Below, piece by piece: positions 1-8,339 of a stretch of DNA of 22,970 nt (positions within the stretch are counted from its first letter, which is position 1; each line of letters begins with the position of its first letter). This stretch comes from a virus. The position numbers and the translations under genes were made by a program. Below the pieces are notes generated by a model. That model did not search any database. It saw nothing but the letters and a program-made list of their open reading frames with translations, and was not told the DNA's origin. The DNA is taken from positions 1 through 22,970 of the IMG/VR virus record IMGVR_UViG_3300032132_000366, one strand, 5' to 3'.

Positions 1-2331
1 CATAGCCATCTTTAGAACTCCCTGTGCCCCACTCTGGACCGGCATGTTTATAGCTTCACGCTCACCGCTATTCCTGATCCACTCCACCGGACACAGTATC
101 TCCGGGAGATATCTCCTCCTCCCGAACATATCTGCCACATAACCATTACGGATAGCGAAAGCCTTCGTCTCTTCCTGCCAGTCCCACAACTCCGGTCTGA
201 GGGAATTGTTCTCTTTGATGAACCCCCGGCAGTCCTCCACCGTCCAGTCCTGTCCCTCTACCTGCATCTGTGCCTGGAACCCCTCCGCTGTGATACCGTA
301 GATCACCCCGAAATTCAGGGTCTTGGCGGCATACCTCATATAGGAGGACGGCTCCAGGGTCCCGAATAACCTCATAGCCGTCTCGGTGTGGATGTCTCTA
401 CCCTCACGGAAAGCCTCCACCATAGACTTACACTGACTCAGATGAGCAGCTACCCTCAGTTCTATCTGGGAGTAGTCTATAGCCACCAGCTTATTCCCCT
501 CATCAGCTACGAACTGGCGGCGTATCTCCCTTCCCAGCGCAGTCCTGACCGGAATCTGCTGGCAGTTAGGGTTAGCCATAGACCACCTGCCTGTGGCTGT
601 CCTGGTGGTCCGGATGGTGGGGTGTACCCTCCCCTTTACATCTGCCTTCCCCGGCAAGGTGTCACAGAAACTATCCCTTAGATGTGCCAGGTGACGGTAT
701 TCCTCTATCAGCTTCACAACCGGGTGGTCTATCTTAGCTAGTGATTCCCCAGCCACTGACGGTAGCCCGGTTGGTGTGGTCTTGGTGGGAACGAACCCCA
801 GGTCCTGGAAGAATAACACCCTCAGTTCGTCGTCGCTGTTGGGGTTGAACCGTTTGTCCATCATCTGGAATATCTCTTCAGCAACCGTCTTCATGGATTC
901 TGTATAGCGGGAGGATAATCTATTCAACCCTCCCACATCTATCTTGATCCCGTTCTTCATCATCTCCAGGGCAACTGGCAGGGTAGCCTGGTCCATCACA
1001 TAGACCGGGAGCATCCCCTTCTCTATTATCATGGGCCAGAGGATATTATGGACACGGAACCCGGCGTCAGCATCCCGGCAAGCGTAGTGGAGCATCTTGT
1101 CTGGCGGGGCATCGGACAGGTTGCCTTCCGGCATGTGACCTAGAACCCACTCCACCACCCTACGCTCACGGGAATCTATATTCATCCAACGCCGGTATGG
1201 ATTCACGTCTTCCCCGGACTTGTTCTTCTTCCCGCCGTAGAAGTCAGCCAGTATCCGTTTTATCTTCCGGGATATATGCTGGGGTTTCTTGGTCTTTATA
1301 TCCAACCGTTGCTGCTTCTTGTTCCAGACTATATCTTCTATGGCTGGGGGATCAGGCCACTCCTCTAAAACAGCTTCCTTGAGATATCCCAGGGCTTTCT
1401 CCTTGCTGTATTCAGACACCACTTCCAGGTAGCTTTCCATGTCCATGCCGCAGAGAGACCTGGATAACTCCTTCAACCCCTGGGGCAACCCTAATAGATA
1501 TGCCATCAGCATAGTGTCTCTGGTGTCTTCGGGCAGGTCCACATACTGGGCGTCGAATAGATAATTATGAACAGTGCAGTTGGATAGCTTGACCGGGATG
1601 GTCTGGAATAAGAACCCTTCCCCGGCTGCGTCTGATAACTGCACCGACCACAACTCCCCATCAACTATCTCTGTATCTATAGATACCAGCCTTCCGTCGT
1701 CTTCGCCAGGTATCTCCTTCCCCCTCATGTCTTTGTATCTAGTGATGGGGAACTGGTCTTCTACTGGCTCCCATACCCCGTCCAGCACCTCCCGCAGTCC
1801 ACGGAAGTCAGCCTGGATATCCGACATCAATCCAGTGTTATGGAGTCCCGCTGCCGGGTGGTAGACAGGAAATATATCCCTGCCTCCTTTCCTGACCGGG
1901 ATGCCGTGCCTGTCCCTGACCATCCCTTCCCCCAGGAAATGACTGATGGCGGCGTCACCCATCGGGACTATGATCTCCGGCTGGACCATATTTAATTCCA
2001 CGTCCAGCCACCTACTAGCACAATATCCCACCTCCTCCGGGGTAGGGGTCCGGTTCCCTTTGGGTCTGCACTTGGTGGTGTTACTCACCCAGACCTCATC
2101 CCGGTCTATCCCCACGCTCCGGAGGAGAGAATCAAAATATCTACCAGCCGCCCCCCGGAATGGCTTGCCGGTCTTGTCCTCGTTGGACCCTGGGGCTTCC
2201 CCGATGAACGCAACCCTGGCATCCATCGGACCTTCCGCAGGGACAGGACCCCGGCAGTCATCCCGGAGAGCACACTCGGCACACGCCCGGTTAGCGTCAA
2301 ACAGTACGTTTATTCCTGATTCCAGCAGCAC
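1..2331 (-). CDS. Uracil-DNA glycosylase (family 4-like) fused to family-A DNA polymerase, 3' end outside window
   Basis: Likely phage replicative polymerase with a built-in uracil-DNA glycosylase domain; 777 codons are visible. Residues 1-200 match family-4 UDG: Cys17 and Cys20, then a Cys pair 15 residues apart in the KCRPKGNRTPTPEE region (the four Fe-S ligands), a GEAPGSNED motif and HPAA. A DnaQ-like 3'-5' exonuclease follows, with D219-x-E221 (SIDTE), HNYLFD and YACRDAD. The polymerase has motif A (IDYSQIELR, Asp619) and motif B (Lys670, KTLNFGVIYG); motif C lies past the left edge. The GTG start at 2331 directly follows an in-frame TAG, has AAGGAG 7 nt upstream, and is needed to include the first two cysteines. 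It overlaps the upstream gene by 35 nt. A UDG-like domain on a phage PolA is known from Bacillus phage SPO1. It may remove or sense uracil during replication (inference). Confidence 0.93.
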   Translation of the reverse strand, partial: MLLESGINVLFDANRACAECALRDDCRGPVPAEGPMDARVAFIGEAPGSNEDKTGKPFRGAAGRYFDSLLRSVGIDRDEVWVSNTTKCRPKGNRTPTPEEVGYCASRWLDVELNMVQPEIIVPMGDAAISHFLGEGMVRDRHGIPVRKGGRDIFPVYHPAAGLHNTGLMSDIQADFRGLREVLDGVWEPVEDQFPITRYKDMRGKEIPGEDDGRLVSIDTEIVDGELWSVQLSDAAGEGFLFQTIPVKLSNCTVHNYLFDAQYVDLPEDTRDTMLMAYLLGLPQGLKELSRSLCGMDMESYLEVVSEYSKEKALGYLKEAVLEEWPDPPAIEDIVWNKKQQRLDIKTKKPQHISRKIKRILADFYGGKKNKSGEDVNPYRRWMNIDSRERRVVEWVLGHMPEGNLSDAPPDKMLHYACRDADAGFRVHNILWPMIIEKGMLPVYVMDQATLPVALEMMKNGIKIDVGGLNRLSSRYTESMKTVAEEIFQMMDKRFNPNSDDELRVLFFQDLGFVPTKTTPTGLPSVAGESLAKIDHPVVKLIEEYRHLAHLRDSFCDTLPGKADVKGRVHPTIRTTRTATGRWSMANPNCQQIPVRTALGREIRRQFVADEGNKLVAIDYSQIELRVAAHLSQCKSMVEAFREGRDIHTETAMRLFGTLEPSSYMRYAAKTLNFGVIYGITAEGFQAQMQVEGQDWTVEDCRGFIKENNSLRPELWDWQEETKAFAIRNGYVADMFGRRRYLPEILCPVEWIRNSGEREAINMPVQSGAQGVLKMAM

Positions 2332-2497
2332 CTAAAATCTCCTTATGAGTGACTATCGCATGGTCTTCCAGTTCCTTGAGATCACCGTGGATGACCTCCC
2401 CGCAGAATATACAGCACCTGGGTATTGTCTCCTCCGAGGAGTCATCTATCAGGACCATCTTCAGGTATTGAATATATTTAGGATATTCTTCATTCAT
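2297..2497 (-). CDS. Small C2H2-type zinc-finger protein (66 aa)
   Basis: The 66-residue protein carries CIFC followed by DHAIVTH, giving C-x2-C and H-x4-H spaced as in a single C2H2 zinc finger. It probably binds nucleic acid or a partner protein; its role is unknown. Its ATG overlaps the upstream stop as ATGA and its 3' end overlaps the polymerase start, so it should be translated by coupling between the two neighbours. No clear Shine-Dalgarno site precedes it. Its place directly before the polymerase suggests a replication accessory, but that rests on context only. Confidence 0.75.
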   Translation of the reverse strand: MNEEYPKYIQYLKMVLIDDSSEETIPRCCIFCGEVIHGDLKELEDHAIVTHKEILGAAGIRNKRTV

Positions 2498-3237
2498 CGT
2501 TGGGGGAACATGCTCTCATTGCCCGGAGGCTTGCTTCCCCATTGTTTGGAGAGCCTGGATATCAACCCTTCAGAGACCGGGATATCCTTTGAGGTGTAGA
2601 AGGTATCCAGTTCCACGCTGATATCCTTGAGTTCCTTCTCCAGTTCAACTATCTTCGCCTTTAACTCTGTGTTCTCCACGTCCAGCCGGATCAGTTCACC
2701 AGCATAGACGTGGGGGTCTATGGAGATAGCTGGAGTGCTGGTAAGTGGAGTCGGGAAGAGTGTGGGAGGGTCTAGCTTTCCCACTATCTCTGCTTTCTTT
2801 GAGTATTTTTTCAGCTTCTTATTCCGAATCTTGCGCCCGGTATATGCCCGGAACCTCTCTTCATATGAGCACTCATGGGACCGGGCGGTTGTCCATTCCT
2901 GGAATATGAACCCACACGCTATACACCTAGCCACACCATCAGCATTGGACCCCAGGCTGGTTAATAAACCAAACTTGGAGTGCGCTTTCCTGGCGTAGTC
3001 AGGGAACCCTTGCACCCTCTGGCGTTCAACTATCACATCCCAGATAGCCAACCTCTCACTTGAGACCCCAGTTGCTTCCCCTATCTCCACCATAGTTATC
3101 TCTCCCTCTTCTGCTGGTATTTTGCCGGAACCCAGACAGGTCTTTCCTCTTCTGGTTACCCTGTGTAGGCTCAACTTCCCGCTGCTAGGTCGTACTCCTG
3201 CTTCCTTGTTACATACCGGACACATTGATCTAGCCAT
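2494..3237 (-). CDS. Protein with two zinc-finger motifs and a C-terminal coiled coil
   Basis: The 247-residue protein begins with a ribbon-like CPVC...H...C motif (first 40 residues). A second finger, CIACGFIF...SHEC, lies near residue 105. A basic stretch (RKIRNKKLKKYSKK) follows near residue 140, then a heptad-like helix around residues 185-210 rich in Leu, Glu and Lys. This suggests a DNA-binding dimer; no family is recognised. The ATG at 3237 is preferred over a GTG one codon earlier because GGAG lies 7 nt from the ATG. It overlaps the ERCC4-nuclease gene by 8 nt and ends with an ATGA overlap, so it belongs to the replication operon. Confidence 0.78.
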   Translation of the reverse strand: MARSMCPVCNKEAGVRPSSGKLSLHRVTRRGKTCLGSGKIPAEEGEITMVEIGEATGVSSERLAIWDVIVERQRVQGFPDYARKAHSKFGLLTSLGSNADGVARCIACGFIFQEWTTARSHECSYEERFRAYTGRKIRNKKLKKYSKKAEIVGKLDPPTLFPTPLTSTPAISIDPHVYAGELIRLDVENTELKAKIVELEKELKDISVELDTFYTSKDIPVSEGLISRLSKQWGSKPPGNESMFPQR

Positions 3238-3943
3238 CACTTCTCTCCAGACTCTCTATGATTCTCCTGCTCTTTCCTGGGCCGACCTTATCCAACTTCT
3301 CCCATCTGGACTCGTCGGCGTTCACCATCTCCCTGACTGACCCGAACTCCATCTCAGCCCTGCCACTCAACTCCCAGCCTACCCCTGGTAATTCTTTGGC
3401 TACCCTTCTTACCAGGGAGGGTCTACCATTGAGCGGCACCACCGGGGCTGGCGCAGAATAAAACCCTTCCAATAACTTGTGGGATTCCGGGGGCTTCTGG
3501 AACATATGGTAGAGGTTTATCACCCTATGGGCTGTCTCTTTCGGGTGACTGGACCGGAACACACTGACCCCGCTGTAATAATCTAACTGTAGGAGGTAGG
3601 AATCCATCCTGTGGTATTCCATATTGGTGCTCCTCCACACGGTCCCTCTCCGGTACTCCACCATCCCATCATTACTCTCCCGGTATATATCCTCCACCAC
3701 CAGGAAGATAAACCTGAACCCCCCTTCCCTGGCTCCCCGTACCTGGTTCAGATGCCGTCCATCATTTATGCACTGGATCAGATCGGGGATCTTCTTCCGC
3801 TCACCCAGGATATCTATCTGCTCACCACCCACCCACAACCCCTCAAATATAAAATCACCTAATGGTATCGGGGCAGCTATGGCTATCCCACCGAAATATC
3901 TGAGTAAGTCCTGGTCATTGGCTGCTGTTGTTAGAAGTATCAA
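3230..3943 (-). CDS. ERCC4/XPF-Mus81-type structure-specific nuclease with C-terminal helix-hairpin-helix
   Basis: The 237-residue protein has the ERCC4 nuclease signature: Gly29-Asp30, then E48-R-K50-x3-D54 within ILGERKKIPDLI. The last 60 residues (ELPGVGWELSG... KVGPGKSRRIIESL) form a tandem helix-hairpin-helix as in the XPF/Mus81 family. These enzymes cut branched DNA such as flaps and replication-fork or recombination intermediates. At 237 aa it is a compact version without the helicase domain of eukaryotic XPF. The start is uncertain: TTG at 3943 is the only early candidate, with only a weak upstream GAGG, and it overlaps the Sak4-like gene by 29 nt. Neighbours support a recombination or junction-resolution role. 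Confidence 0.88.
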   Translation of the reverse strand: MILLTTAANDQDLLRYFGGIAIAAPIPLGDFIFEGLWVGGEQIDILGERKKIPDLIQCINDGRHLNQVRGAREGGFRFIFLVVEDIYRESNDGMVEYRRGTVWRSTNMEYHRMDSYLLQLDYYSGVSVFRSSHPKETAHRVINLYHMFQKPPESHKLLEGFYSAPAPVVPLNGRPSLVRRVAKELPGVGWELSGRAEMEFGSVREMVNADESRWEKLDKVGPGKSRRIIESLERSDG

Positions 3944-4700
3944 GCAGCCTCGCAGTCAGGGCTTCCAGGCTCTCCCCACTACCATGCACCAGCCCTATGA
4001 GGTGTTGGAAATCCAGGGTATTATTCTCCAGCCACGTCCCGATGATGGATGCGTTCTGTCGGCACTCGTTCACATAGCCGGTATATCTATCCCCGAGACC
4101 AGCGTCATCTACATCAGTATTATGGATATATCTCTGTAGTCTCAGGACACACTGCATGTCCCACTTGTGATCTTCCCAGCCTTTTACTTCTAAATCCTTG
4201 GACTCCCAGGCCCTTCCCATCTTGTGGACAAAGCACCCGTTCAACCCGGCACCCTCCACCAGCCTGGTTATCTCTTTCATGTCCTGATAGACCACCCCGT
4301 ACTCCCTGGGTAGAACCTGGGCCAGTCTCCCGCCGAAGTGGGCCATCCTTGCCAACTCATAGGTCTCGGTGAACGTATCAAACACCACCGTCCCACCAGT
4401 CCCGAACAACTCCGTGCAGGTCACCTCCACCGCAGTCAGGAACTCATCCCAGACCGCCTGCTGGTTACCCCGGTGGAAATATACTTTATATGTATATATC
4501 TCCTTCCCGGTGGCAGCTATCGGTTCTATCACCCCTTCGTCCCCGGTCTCAAACTTGAAATAAAATATAGGACCAGGAGCACTCAGAACAAACGTGGTCT
4601 TCCCATGTCCCTTCTCCCCGTTGATCCCACACAAGAGCCGACTGGGAACTTCAGTTTTTGCCGGGGTCCATATCTCCTTCAGTGAATCACTTAGAGGCAT
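3915..4700 (-). CDS. Sak4-like RecA-fold ATPase (AAA_24 type)
   Basis: The 261-residue P-loop ATPase has Walker A GEKGHGKT at residues 28-35 and a Walker B-like strand TVVFDTFTET near residue 105. Length and layout match phage Sak4/AAA_24 proteins, which contain a RecA-like core and promote single-strand annealing with a phage SSB. AAGGAG lies 7 nt before the ATG. It overlaps the upstream PD-(D/E)XK nuclease gene by 14 nt. A nuclease, this ATPase and a possible SSB in a row form a typical phage recombination cassette. The family call is firm for the P-loop and likely for Sak4. RecA/UvsX-like strand exchange is less likely because the protein is short. Confidence 0.85.
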   Translation of the reverse strand: MPLSDSLKEIWTPAKTEVPSRLLCGINGEKGHGKTTFVLSAPGPIFYFKFETGDEGVIEPIAATGKEIYTYKVYFHRGNQQAVWDEFLTAVEVTCTELFGTGGTVVFDTFTETYELARMAHFGGRLAQVLPREYGVVYQDMKEITRLVEGAGLNGCFVHKMGRAWESKDLEVKGWEDHKWDMQCVLRLQRYIHNTDVDDAGLGDRYTGYVNECRQNASIIGTWLENNTLDFQHLIGLVHGSGESLEALTARLLDTSNNSSQ

Positions 4701-5289
4701 CTACATACTCCTTCATATTTACCAGCATCTTCCAGTTCTCTTCCAACTCCAGCCTGGAGAACCTCATCTTATACAGCACATACTCTGCGTTTGGTGGCCT
4801 GGTGCTGATATTGAGGATAGGCATCCACAACTCCTCCACCCCCAGCATCCAGCAATAACTTTTTCCCTGATACATATATCTCTTGTTGTCCCTGGGATTG
4901 GAGGCGGGGGAGAATCGGCACTTCACTTCAACCACACACTTGGGAATCACCATACCATGTTCTAGGTCACAGACACTGCCGTCCAGTGACCCGATGATCC
5001 CGTCCAACTCCAGCACCTGTGGACCCGATGGCACCAACCCTACATCCAACGCGGCTTTCGCCACATCCACCCTGACCACCGACTCCCATATCCTCCCCAT
5101 CGCCATGATGTTGTGTACGTTCTGGGGGAGGGAGGCAAAATCCCCCCTCTTATCCCCAAGGACCCTGGCAATAAGGTCCGTGACGTGGGCTTTATCCGTG
5201 GCCCTCTCTCCCGGAGGATCAAGGACCTCGGACAATCCCATCAGAGAGCGATTCTCTCTTATATCAGGCAAGTGCGAATTCCTCACCAT
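4687..5289 (-). CDS. PD-(D/E)XK nuclease, Cas4/RecB-like
   Basis: The 200-residue protein has a RecB-like nuclease core: a helix with GRIWESVV near residue 66, SLDG with Asp103, the catalytic strand VVEVKC (Glu121, Lys123), and a Q141-x3-Y145 motif (QGKSYCWML). The last marks the Cas4/RecB/lambda-exonuclease group. It probably processes DNA ends for the adjacent Sak4-like annealing protein. Start choice is open. The ATG at 5289 has no Shine-Dalgarno and overlaps upstream by 26 nt, whereas a TTG at 5271 lies 8 nt after GTGAGGA. Both leave the nuclease core intact. Confidence 0.87.
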   Translation of the reverse strand: MVRNSHLPDIRENRSLMGLSEVLDPPGERATDKAHVTDLIARVLGDKRGDFASLPQNVHNIMAMGRIWESVVRVDVAKAALDVGLVPSGPQVLELDGIIGSLDGSVCDLEHGMVIPKCVVEVKCRFSPASNPRDNKRYMYQGKSYCWMLGVEELWMPILNISTRPPNAEYVLYKMRFSRLELEENWKMLVNMKEYVDASK

Positions 5290-6079
5290 TGAGGGTGATG
5301 CCGTTGCCAGCCAGGAACGCCGTGAACTCCGCAGATATCACCGCCTCCATAGCCACTACTTTGCTGCCTGGGTATTGCTGGTACACATCAGACATCAGTT
5401 GCTTCCGGTCATTGGTGGTCTCGGTGTTAGCCAACATCCCCTGTACGATACCCAGCATGGCGGCGAAATCCGCTGGCTCTGCGGCTGGAGGGGGAGGTGT
5501 TGCTGCTGCTGCCGGAGGGGTGGCTGGGGGAGCCGGGGGTGCCTCCGTAGCAGGAGCGGCAGGTGTGGGTGGGGTAGCAGCCCCATCCATGATGAACTTG
5601 ACAGGCACCGGGATACCCCGGTTCTCCTGGGTAGTCCCATCTCTGCCAGTCCGGGTCTTGGCACGGCCCGGAGGCAGGAAGGCGTTCCAGTCTGCCCACA
5701 CTCCGCTGAAAGCCGCATTGATCTCCGCAGCTTTGCCATCTCCGTCCATCAATCTATTCCGGGGTAAGCCAGCGTCCTTGATAGACTTGTCCATCAGGCA
5801 AGCGAAGTTGCAACTCTCAGTCAACGGAGCACCAGTCAGGCGTTGGCCCTCATCTATGGGCCAGGTCCGTTTCTTGTCTCCGACACCGTAATACTGCTCG
5901 TATTTCTGTCCGTCTTCGGACTGTAGGGTGAACTTGGCGGCGGTCTGTTGGTCCTGGGTGCCGCCGTAATCGAAATCATCCACGAACACTACGGACTGGA
6001 TGAAATATCTTCCCGGCAACGGCATCATAGCCGACGCCGAAAAATCCTCTGGTAGGTACGAAACAACCTGGGTTACCAT
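5264..6079 (-). CDS. Putative ssDNA-binding or recombination accessory protein with Ala/Pro linker
   Basis: The 271-residue protein has an N-terminal domain (about residues 1-160) beginning with a PxGxY-like strand (PLPGRYFIQSVVF) and containing KFTLQSEDGQKYEQYYGVGDK and a cysteine pair (CNFAC). A low-complexity Ala/Pro linker spans about 168-200, followed by a short helical C-terminal region. No catalytic motif is visible. The N-terminal pattern is reminiscent of OB-fold-like phage proteins next to AAA_24/Sak4 genes, so an ssDNA-binding role is a guess from context. The start is solid: AGGAGG lies 7 nt before the ATG, which overlaps the upstream stop as TAATG. Confidence 0.8.
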   Translation of the reverse strand: MVTQVVSYLPEDFSASAMMPLPGRYFIQSVVFVDDFDYGGTQDQQTAAKFTLQSEDGQKYEQYYGVGDKKRTWPIDEGQRLTGAPLTESCNFACLMDKSIKDAGLPRNRLMDGDGKAAEINAAFSGVWADWNAFLPPGRAKTRTGRDGTTQENRGIPVPVKFIMDGAATPPTPAAPATEAPPAPPATPPAAAATPPPPAAEPADFAAMLGIVQGMLANTETTNDRKQLMSDVYQQYPGSKVVAMEAVISAEFTAFLAGNGITLNGEEFALA

Positions 6080-6258
6080 TAGTTGCCCTCCTGATTAAAT
6101 TGGTATCGAGCACCGGCTACTGCCTTTTGCCATCGTTCATCGTGTGCTGCGTCCATGAACTTCTCCCAGCATCCCAAACAGATGGGTTCTTTGTTGCCGG
6201 GAACGTCTACAGCTTGCATCTCGACTTCCTCTGAACTTCCACAAAACTTGCAATTCAT
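6079..6258 (-). CDS. Small zinc-binding protein (59 aa)
   Basis: The 59-residue ORF starts at an ATG with a near-perfect Shine-Dalgarno (AAGGAGGTGA, about 3-7 nt upstream) that overlaps the helicase stop codon. CKFC at residues 3-6 and CLGC at 27-30 form a two-knuckle zinc site, followed by a Trp/Lys/Arg-containing helix. It sits 3 nt after the helicase gene and shares TAATG with the next gene, so translation is coupled. Function is unknown; a zinc ribbon or treble clef helping DNA or protein contacts is plausible. Confidence 0.78.
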   Translation of the reverse strand: MNCKFCGSSEEVEMQAVDVPGNKEPICLGCWEKFMDAAHDERWQKAVAGARYQFNQEGN

Positions 6259-6261
6259 ATC

Positions 6262-7821
6262 TCACCTCCTTTCTAAGATTTCGGGGACCATATCCAGGCT
6301 CCCCTTTACCCGCTGTTGGAACCAGTAAGGACTATATTCCCTGTACTTGTGCCAGAACCAGACCCAGTTGTCATCAACTACGAATATCTCGCATCTGTCC
6401 TGCTGGCTCCGGGTGCCTCTACCTGCTTCCTGTACCACGCTCTCCATAGCTAGGAAGGCACCCCAATCACGGTCTTCTTTAGTCCTGGCCTTCATCAATT
6501 CGCCCCGACTATCCGGCCAGGGGACCTTTCCAATAATGATATATTCACACTCAGTCCCAGGGAAATCCCACCCACTGGTGACTGATGGGCTGACTAATAT
6601 AGCAGGTGCAGGGGATTTCTTAAACCTCTCCACCGTCGATACTAAATCTTTACTTCCATGCACGAACATGATATCCGAGTGCTCCGATAGCCTCTGTAAT
6701 AACTGCGCTCGTTGGTAGGACACGGTGAATACTATCCCCTTCCGGCCCATCCTACCCTCGATTATCTGGTCTATCTTCCTGGCCCACCACACCATGTTCT
6801 CCGGGGGTGTCTTGGAATCCACCCGGATGCTATGCAGGTGATGGACAGGGGAGTTCCCAGGATCAAACGGACTTGGAGCGTCTATCCAGTGGGTGTCACG
6901 TTCCGGCACCCCTAGCTTATCCATGCCCTTCCTGGTCAGAGTAGCTGACATGATAAGAATCTTGTCGCCTTTGAATAGCCTGTGGTTGTATGTTCTAGGC
7001 CACAATGGACACAGCGAGATATTACTCGGAGTCACCTCTCTGATCCACTCTTCCTTGGCCCCGGCTATCTCCAGCATCCTCATATGTAGGCTCTTTATCT
7101 GGTGGTATTTCCGGGATGTAGTAGGGGAGGGGTTAGACATGGCCTCATTCTTCACCACCTGTAACTCGGTCCACAACTCCGACGCTATCCTCTGGCTGGA
7201 CAACTGCCATTGTTCCCAACTCCACTCCGGAGCGACTGTTGCCACACCAAACCTATCTAGATCCTGATAGGTAAAACTAACAGTGAGGTGGTTCTCCAGT
7301 GCTCTCCCGGCAAGGTGTCCCTCGTCCATTATCACCAGCGGATATTCCTGGCTCTGGGATATCCCATCCCCATAATGGTTCTGCGCCAACCAGTAGTGAT
7401 AATTAGTGACAACCATCCTTGCGGATTTGGCTTCGTCCAACGCCTCGTAATATTCACACGATCCCTTCACCGGACAGACCAACCCGGTATGGCAACTGGC
7501 CCTATCCACAGTAAGGGGAGGACTGGCTATGCAGGTGTAACTATTCTGCCCCTCTATCCGTCTCATACCTACGCCCTTGCCGTCCTCTAATAACTGACCC
7601 TGCAAACCCTTGGTGGCTGTCATATATACCACCTTGCCCCCGGACAACCATCCATCTACCAGTGTGATGATGGACTTCCCGAATCCGGTGGGAACATTGG
7701 CGCAGAGGAACCGTTTATCCGACTGCAACCAATCAAGTATCTCTATGGCTATCTTCTCCTGGCCCGGAAACCATGAAGAGAATTTAGGGTTGTCTATTAT
7801 CTGGCTTGGAGGTGGAAGCAT
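6262..7821 (-). CDS. XPD/DinG-type superfamily 2 DNA helicase with Fe-S cysteines
   Basis: The 519-residue protein has Walker A VPTGFGKS (43-50), motif Ia (VYMTATKGL), a DEGH box (166-169), motif III-like MSATL, and motif VI QEAGRGTRSQQDR. Between motifs Ia and II lie Cys97, Cys110, Cys116 and Cys122, placed like the 4Fe-4S ligands of XPD, DinG and FancJ. Such helicases unwind 5' to 3'. It probably opens replication or recombination intermediates. It is shorter than DinG (about 700 aa), suggesting reduced arch or accessory domains. The ATG shares one base with the stop of the RHH gene (TGATG), and AGGAGG lies 4 nt upstream. Confidence 0.93.
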   Translation of the reverse strand: MLPPPSQIIDNPKFSSWFPGQEKIAIEILDWLQSDKRFLCANVPTGFGKSIITLVDGWLSGGKVVYMTATKGLQGQLLEDGKGVGMRRIEGQNSYTCIASPPLTVDRASCHTGLVCPVKGSCEYYEALDEAKSARMVVTNYHYWLAQNHYGDGISQSQEYPLVIMDEGHLAGRALENHLTVSFTYQDLDRFGVATVAPEWSWEQWQLSSQRIASELWTELQVVKNEAMSNPSPTTSRKYHQIKSLHMRMLEIAGAKEEWIREVTPSNISLCPLWPRTYNHRLFKGDKILIMSATLTRKGMDKLGVPERDTHWIDAPSPFDPGNSPVHHLHSIRVDSKTPPENMVWWARKIDQIIEGRMGRKGIVFTVSYQRAQLLQRLSEHSDIMFVHGSKDLVSTVERFKKSPAPAILVSPSVTSGWDFPGTECEYIIIGKVPWPDSRGELMKARTKEDRDWGAFLAMESVVQEAGRGTRSQQDRCEIFVVDDNWVWFWHKYREYSPYWFQQRVKGSLDMVPEILERR

Positions 7822-8339
7822 CAGACCTCCTCCCCAACCACATCTTCTGGTAATAGACTGACTATCTCTTTCAAGTTTTTCTTCCCGTCCACTACCCCTA
7901 TCAATGACCCGTACTGCCCAAGCACCTGTTTCTCATATCTATTCCGCATACTTCCCTGGGGCATGGCATCCACAGCCCTTAACACCTTACCCACCGCTCT
8001 CTGGGCGTCATCTTTATCCCCAGCGTTCAGGTGTTCGGTGACTATCTCGGCAAGATGCTCAACCACCCGCTGGAATAGGACCAATTCATGCTCCCGGTTC
8101 AGGTCCTGTATCAGTGCCTCAAGATAGGCGATATTGCTCTCCGCTGGTGACTGGGATGCCAACCACTCGGCATGTCTATATAAAGAATGGCGCATCAGGT
8201 CGGATATGGTCATGTAAGGCCAGCGTTTAGAATAAAATAATTCCTCGATCTCCCGTTTCAGTTCCGGGAGGCACCGGAAAGTTATCCTCTCCGATGCCCC
8301 CCTATGATTGTTACTGGGTACTATGAATTGTTCTGGCAT
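7821..8339 (-). CDS. Ribbon-helix-helix DNA-binding protein with helical C-terminal domain
   Basis: Residues 17-60 of this 172-residue protein show a ribbon-helix-helix pattern: a short strand (ERITFRCL), a helix (PELKREIEELFYS), a turn and a second helix (TISDLMRHSLYRHAEWL). The rest is mostly charged helices, probably for oligomerisation. RHH proteins bind operators as dimers, so this is a candidate regulator, possibly of the palindromes at 10.7 and 16.3-16.8 kb (inference). It starts with an ATG that overlaps the methyltransferase gene by 19 nt. Confidence 0.78.
   Translation of the reverse strand: MPEQFIVPSNNHRGASERITFRCLPELKREIEELFYSKRWPYMTISDLMRHSLYRHAEWLASQSPAESNIAYLEALIQDLNREHELVLFQRVVEHLAEIVTEHLNAGDKDDAQRAVGKVLRAVDAMPQGSMRNRYEKQVLGQYGSLIGVVDGKKNLKEIVSLLPEDVVGEEV

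Noticed and set aside
4883-5891. Long plus-strand ORFs (up to 294 codons) opposite the nuclease and Ala/Pro-rich genes
   Set aside because: They lie antisense to genes with clear motifs and Shine-Dalgarno sites, and their peptides are low complexity (poly-Cys/Arg or Gly/Ala). They come from the biased composition of the coding strand.
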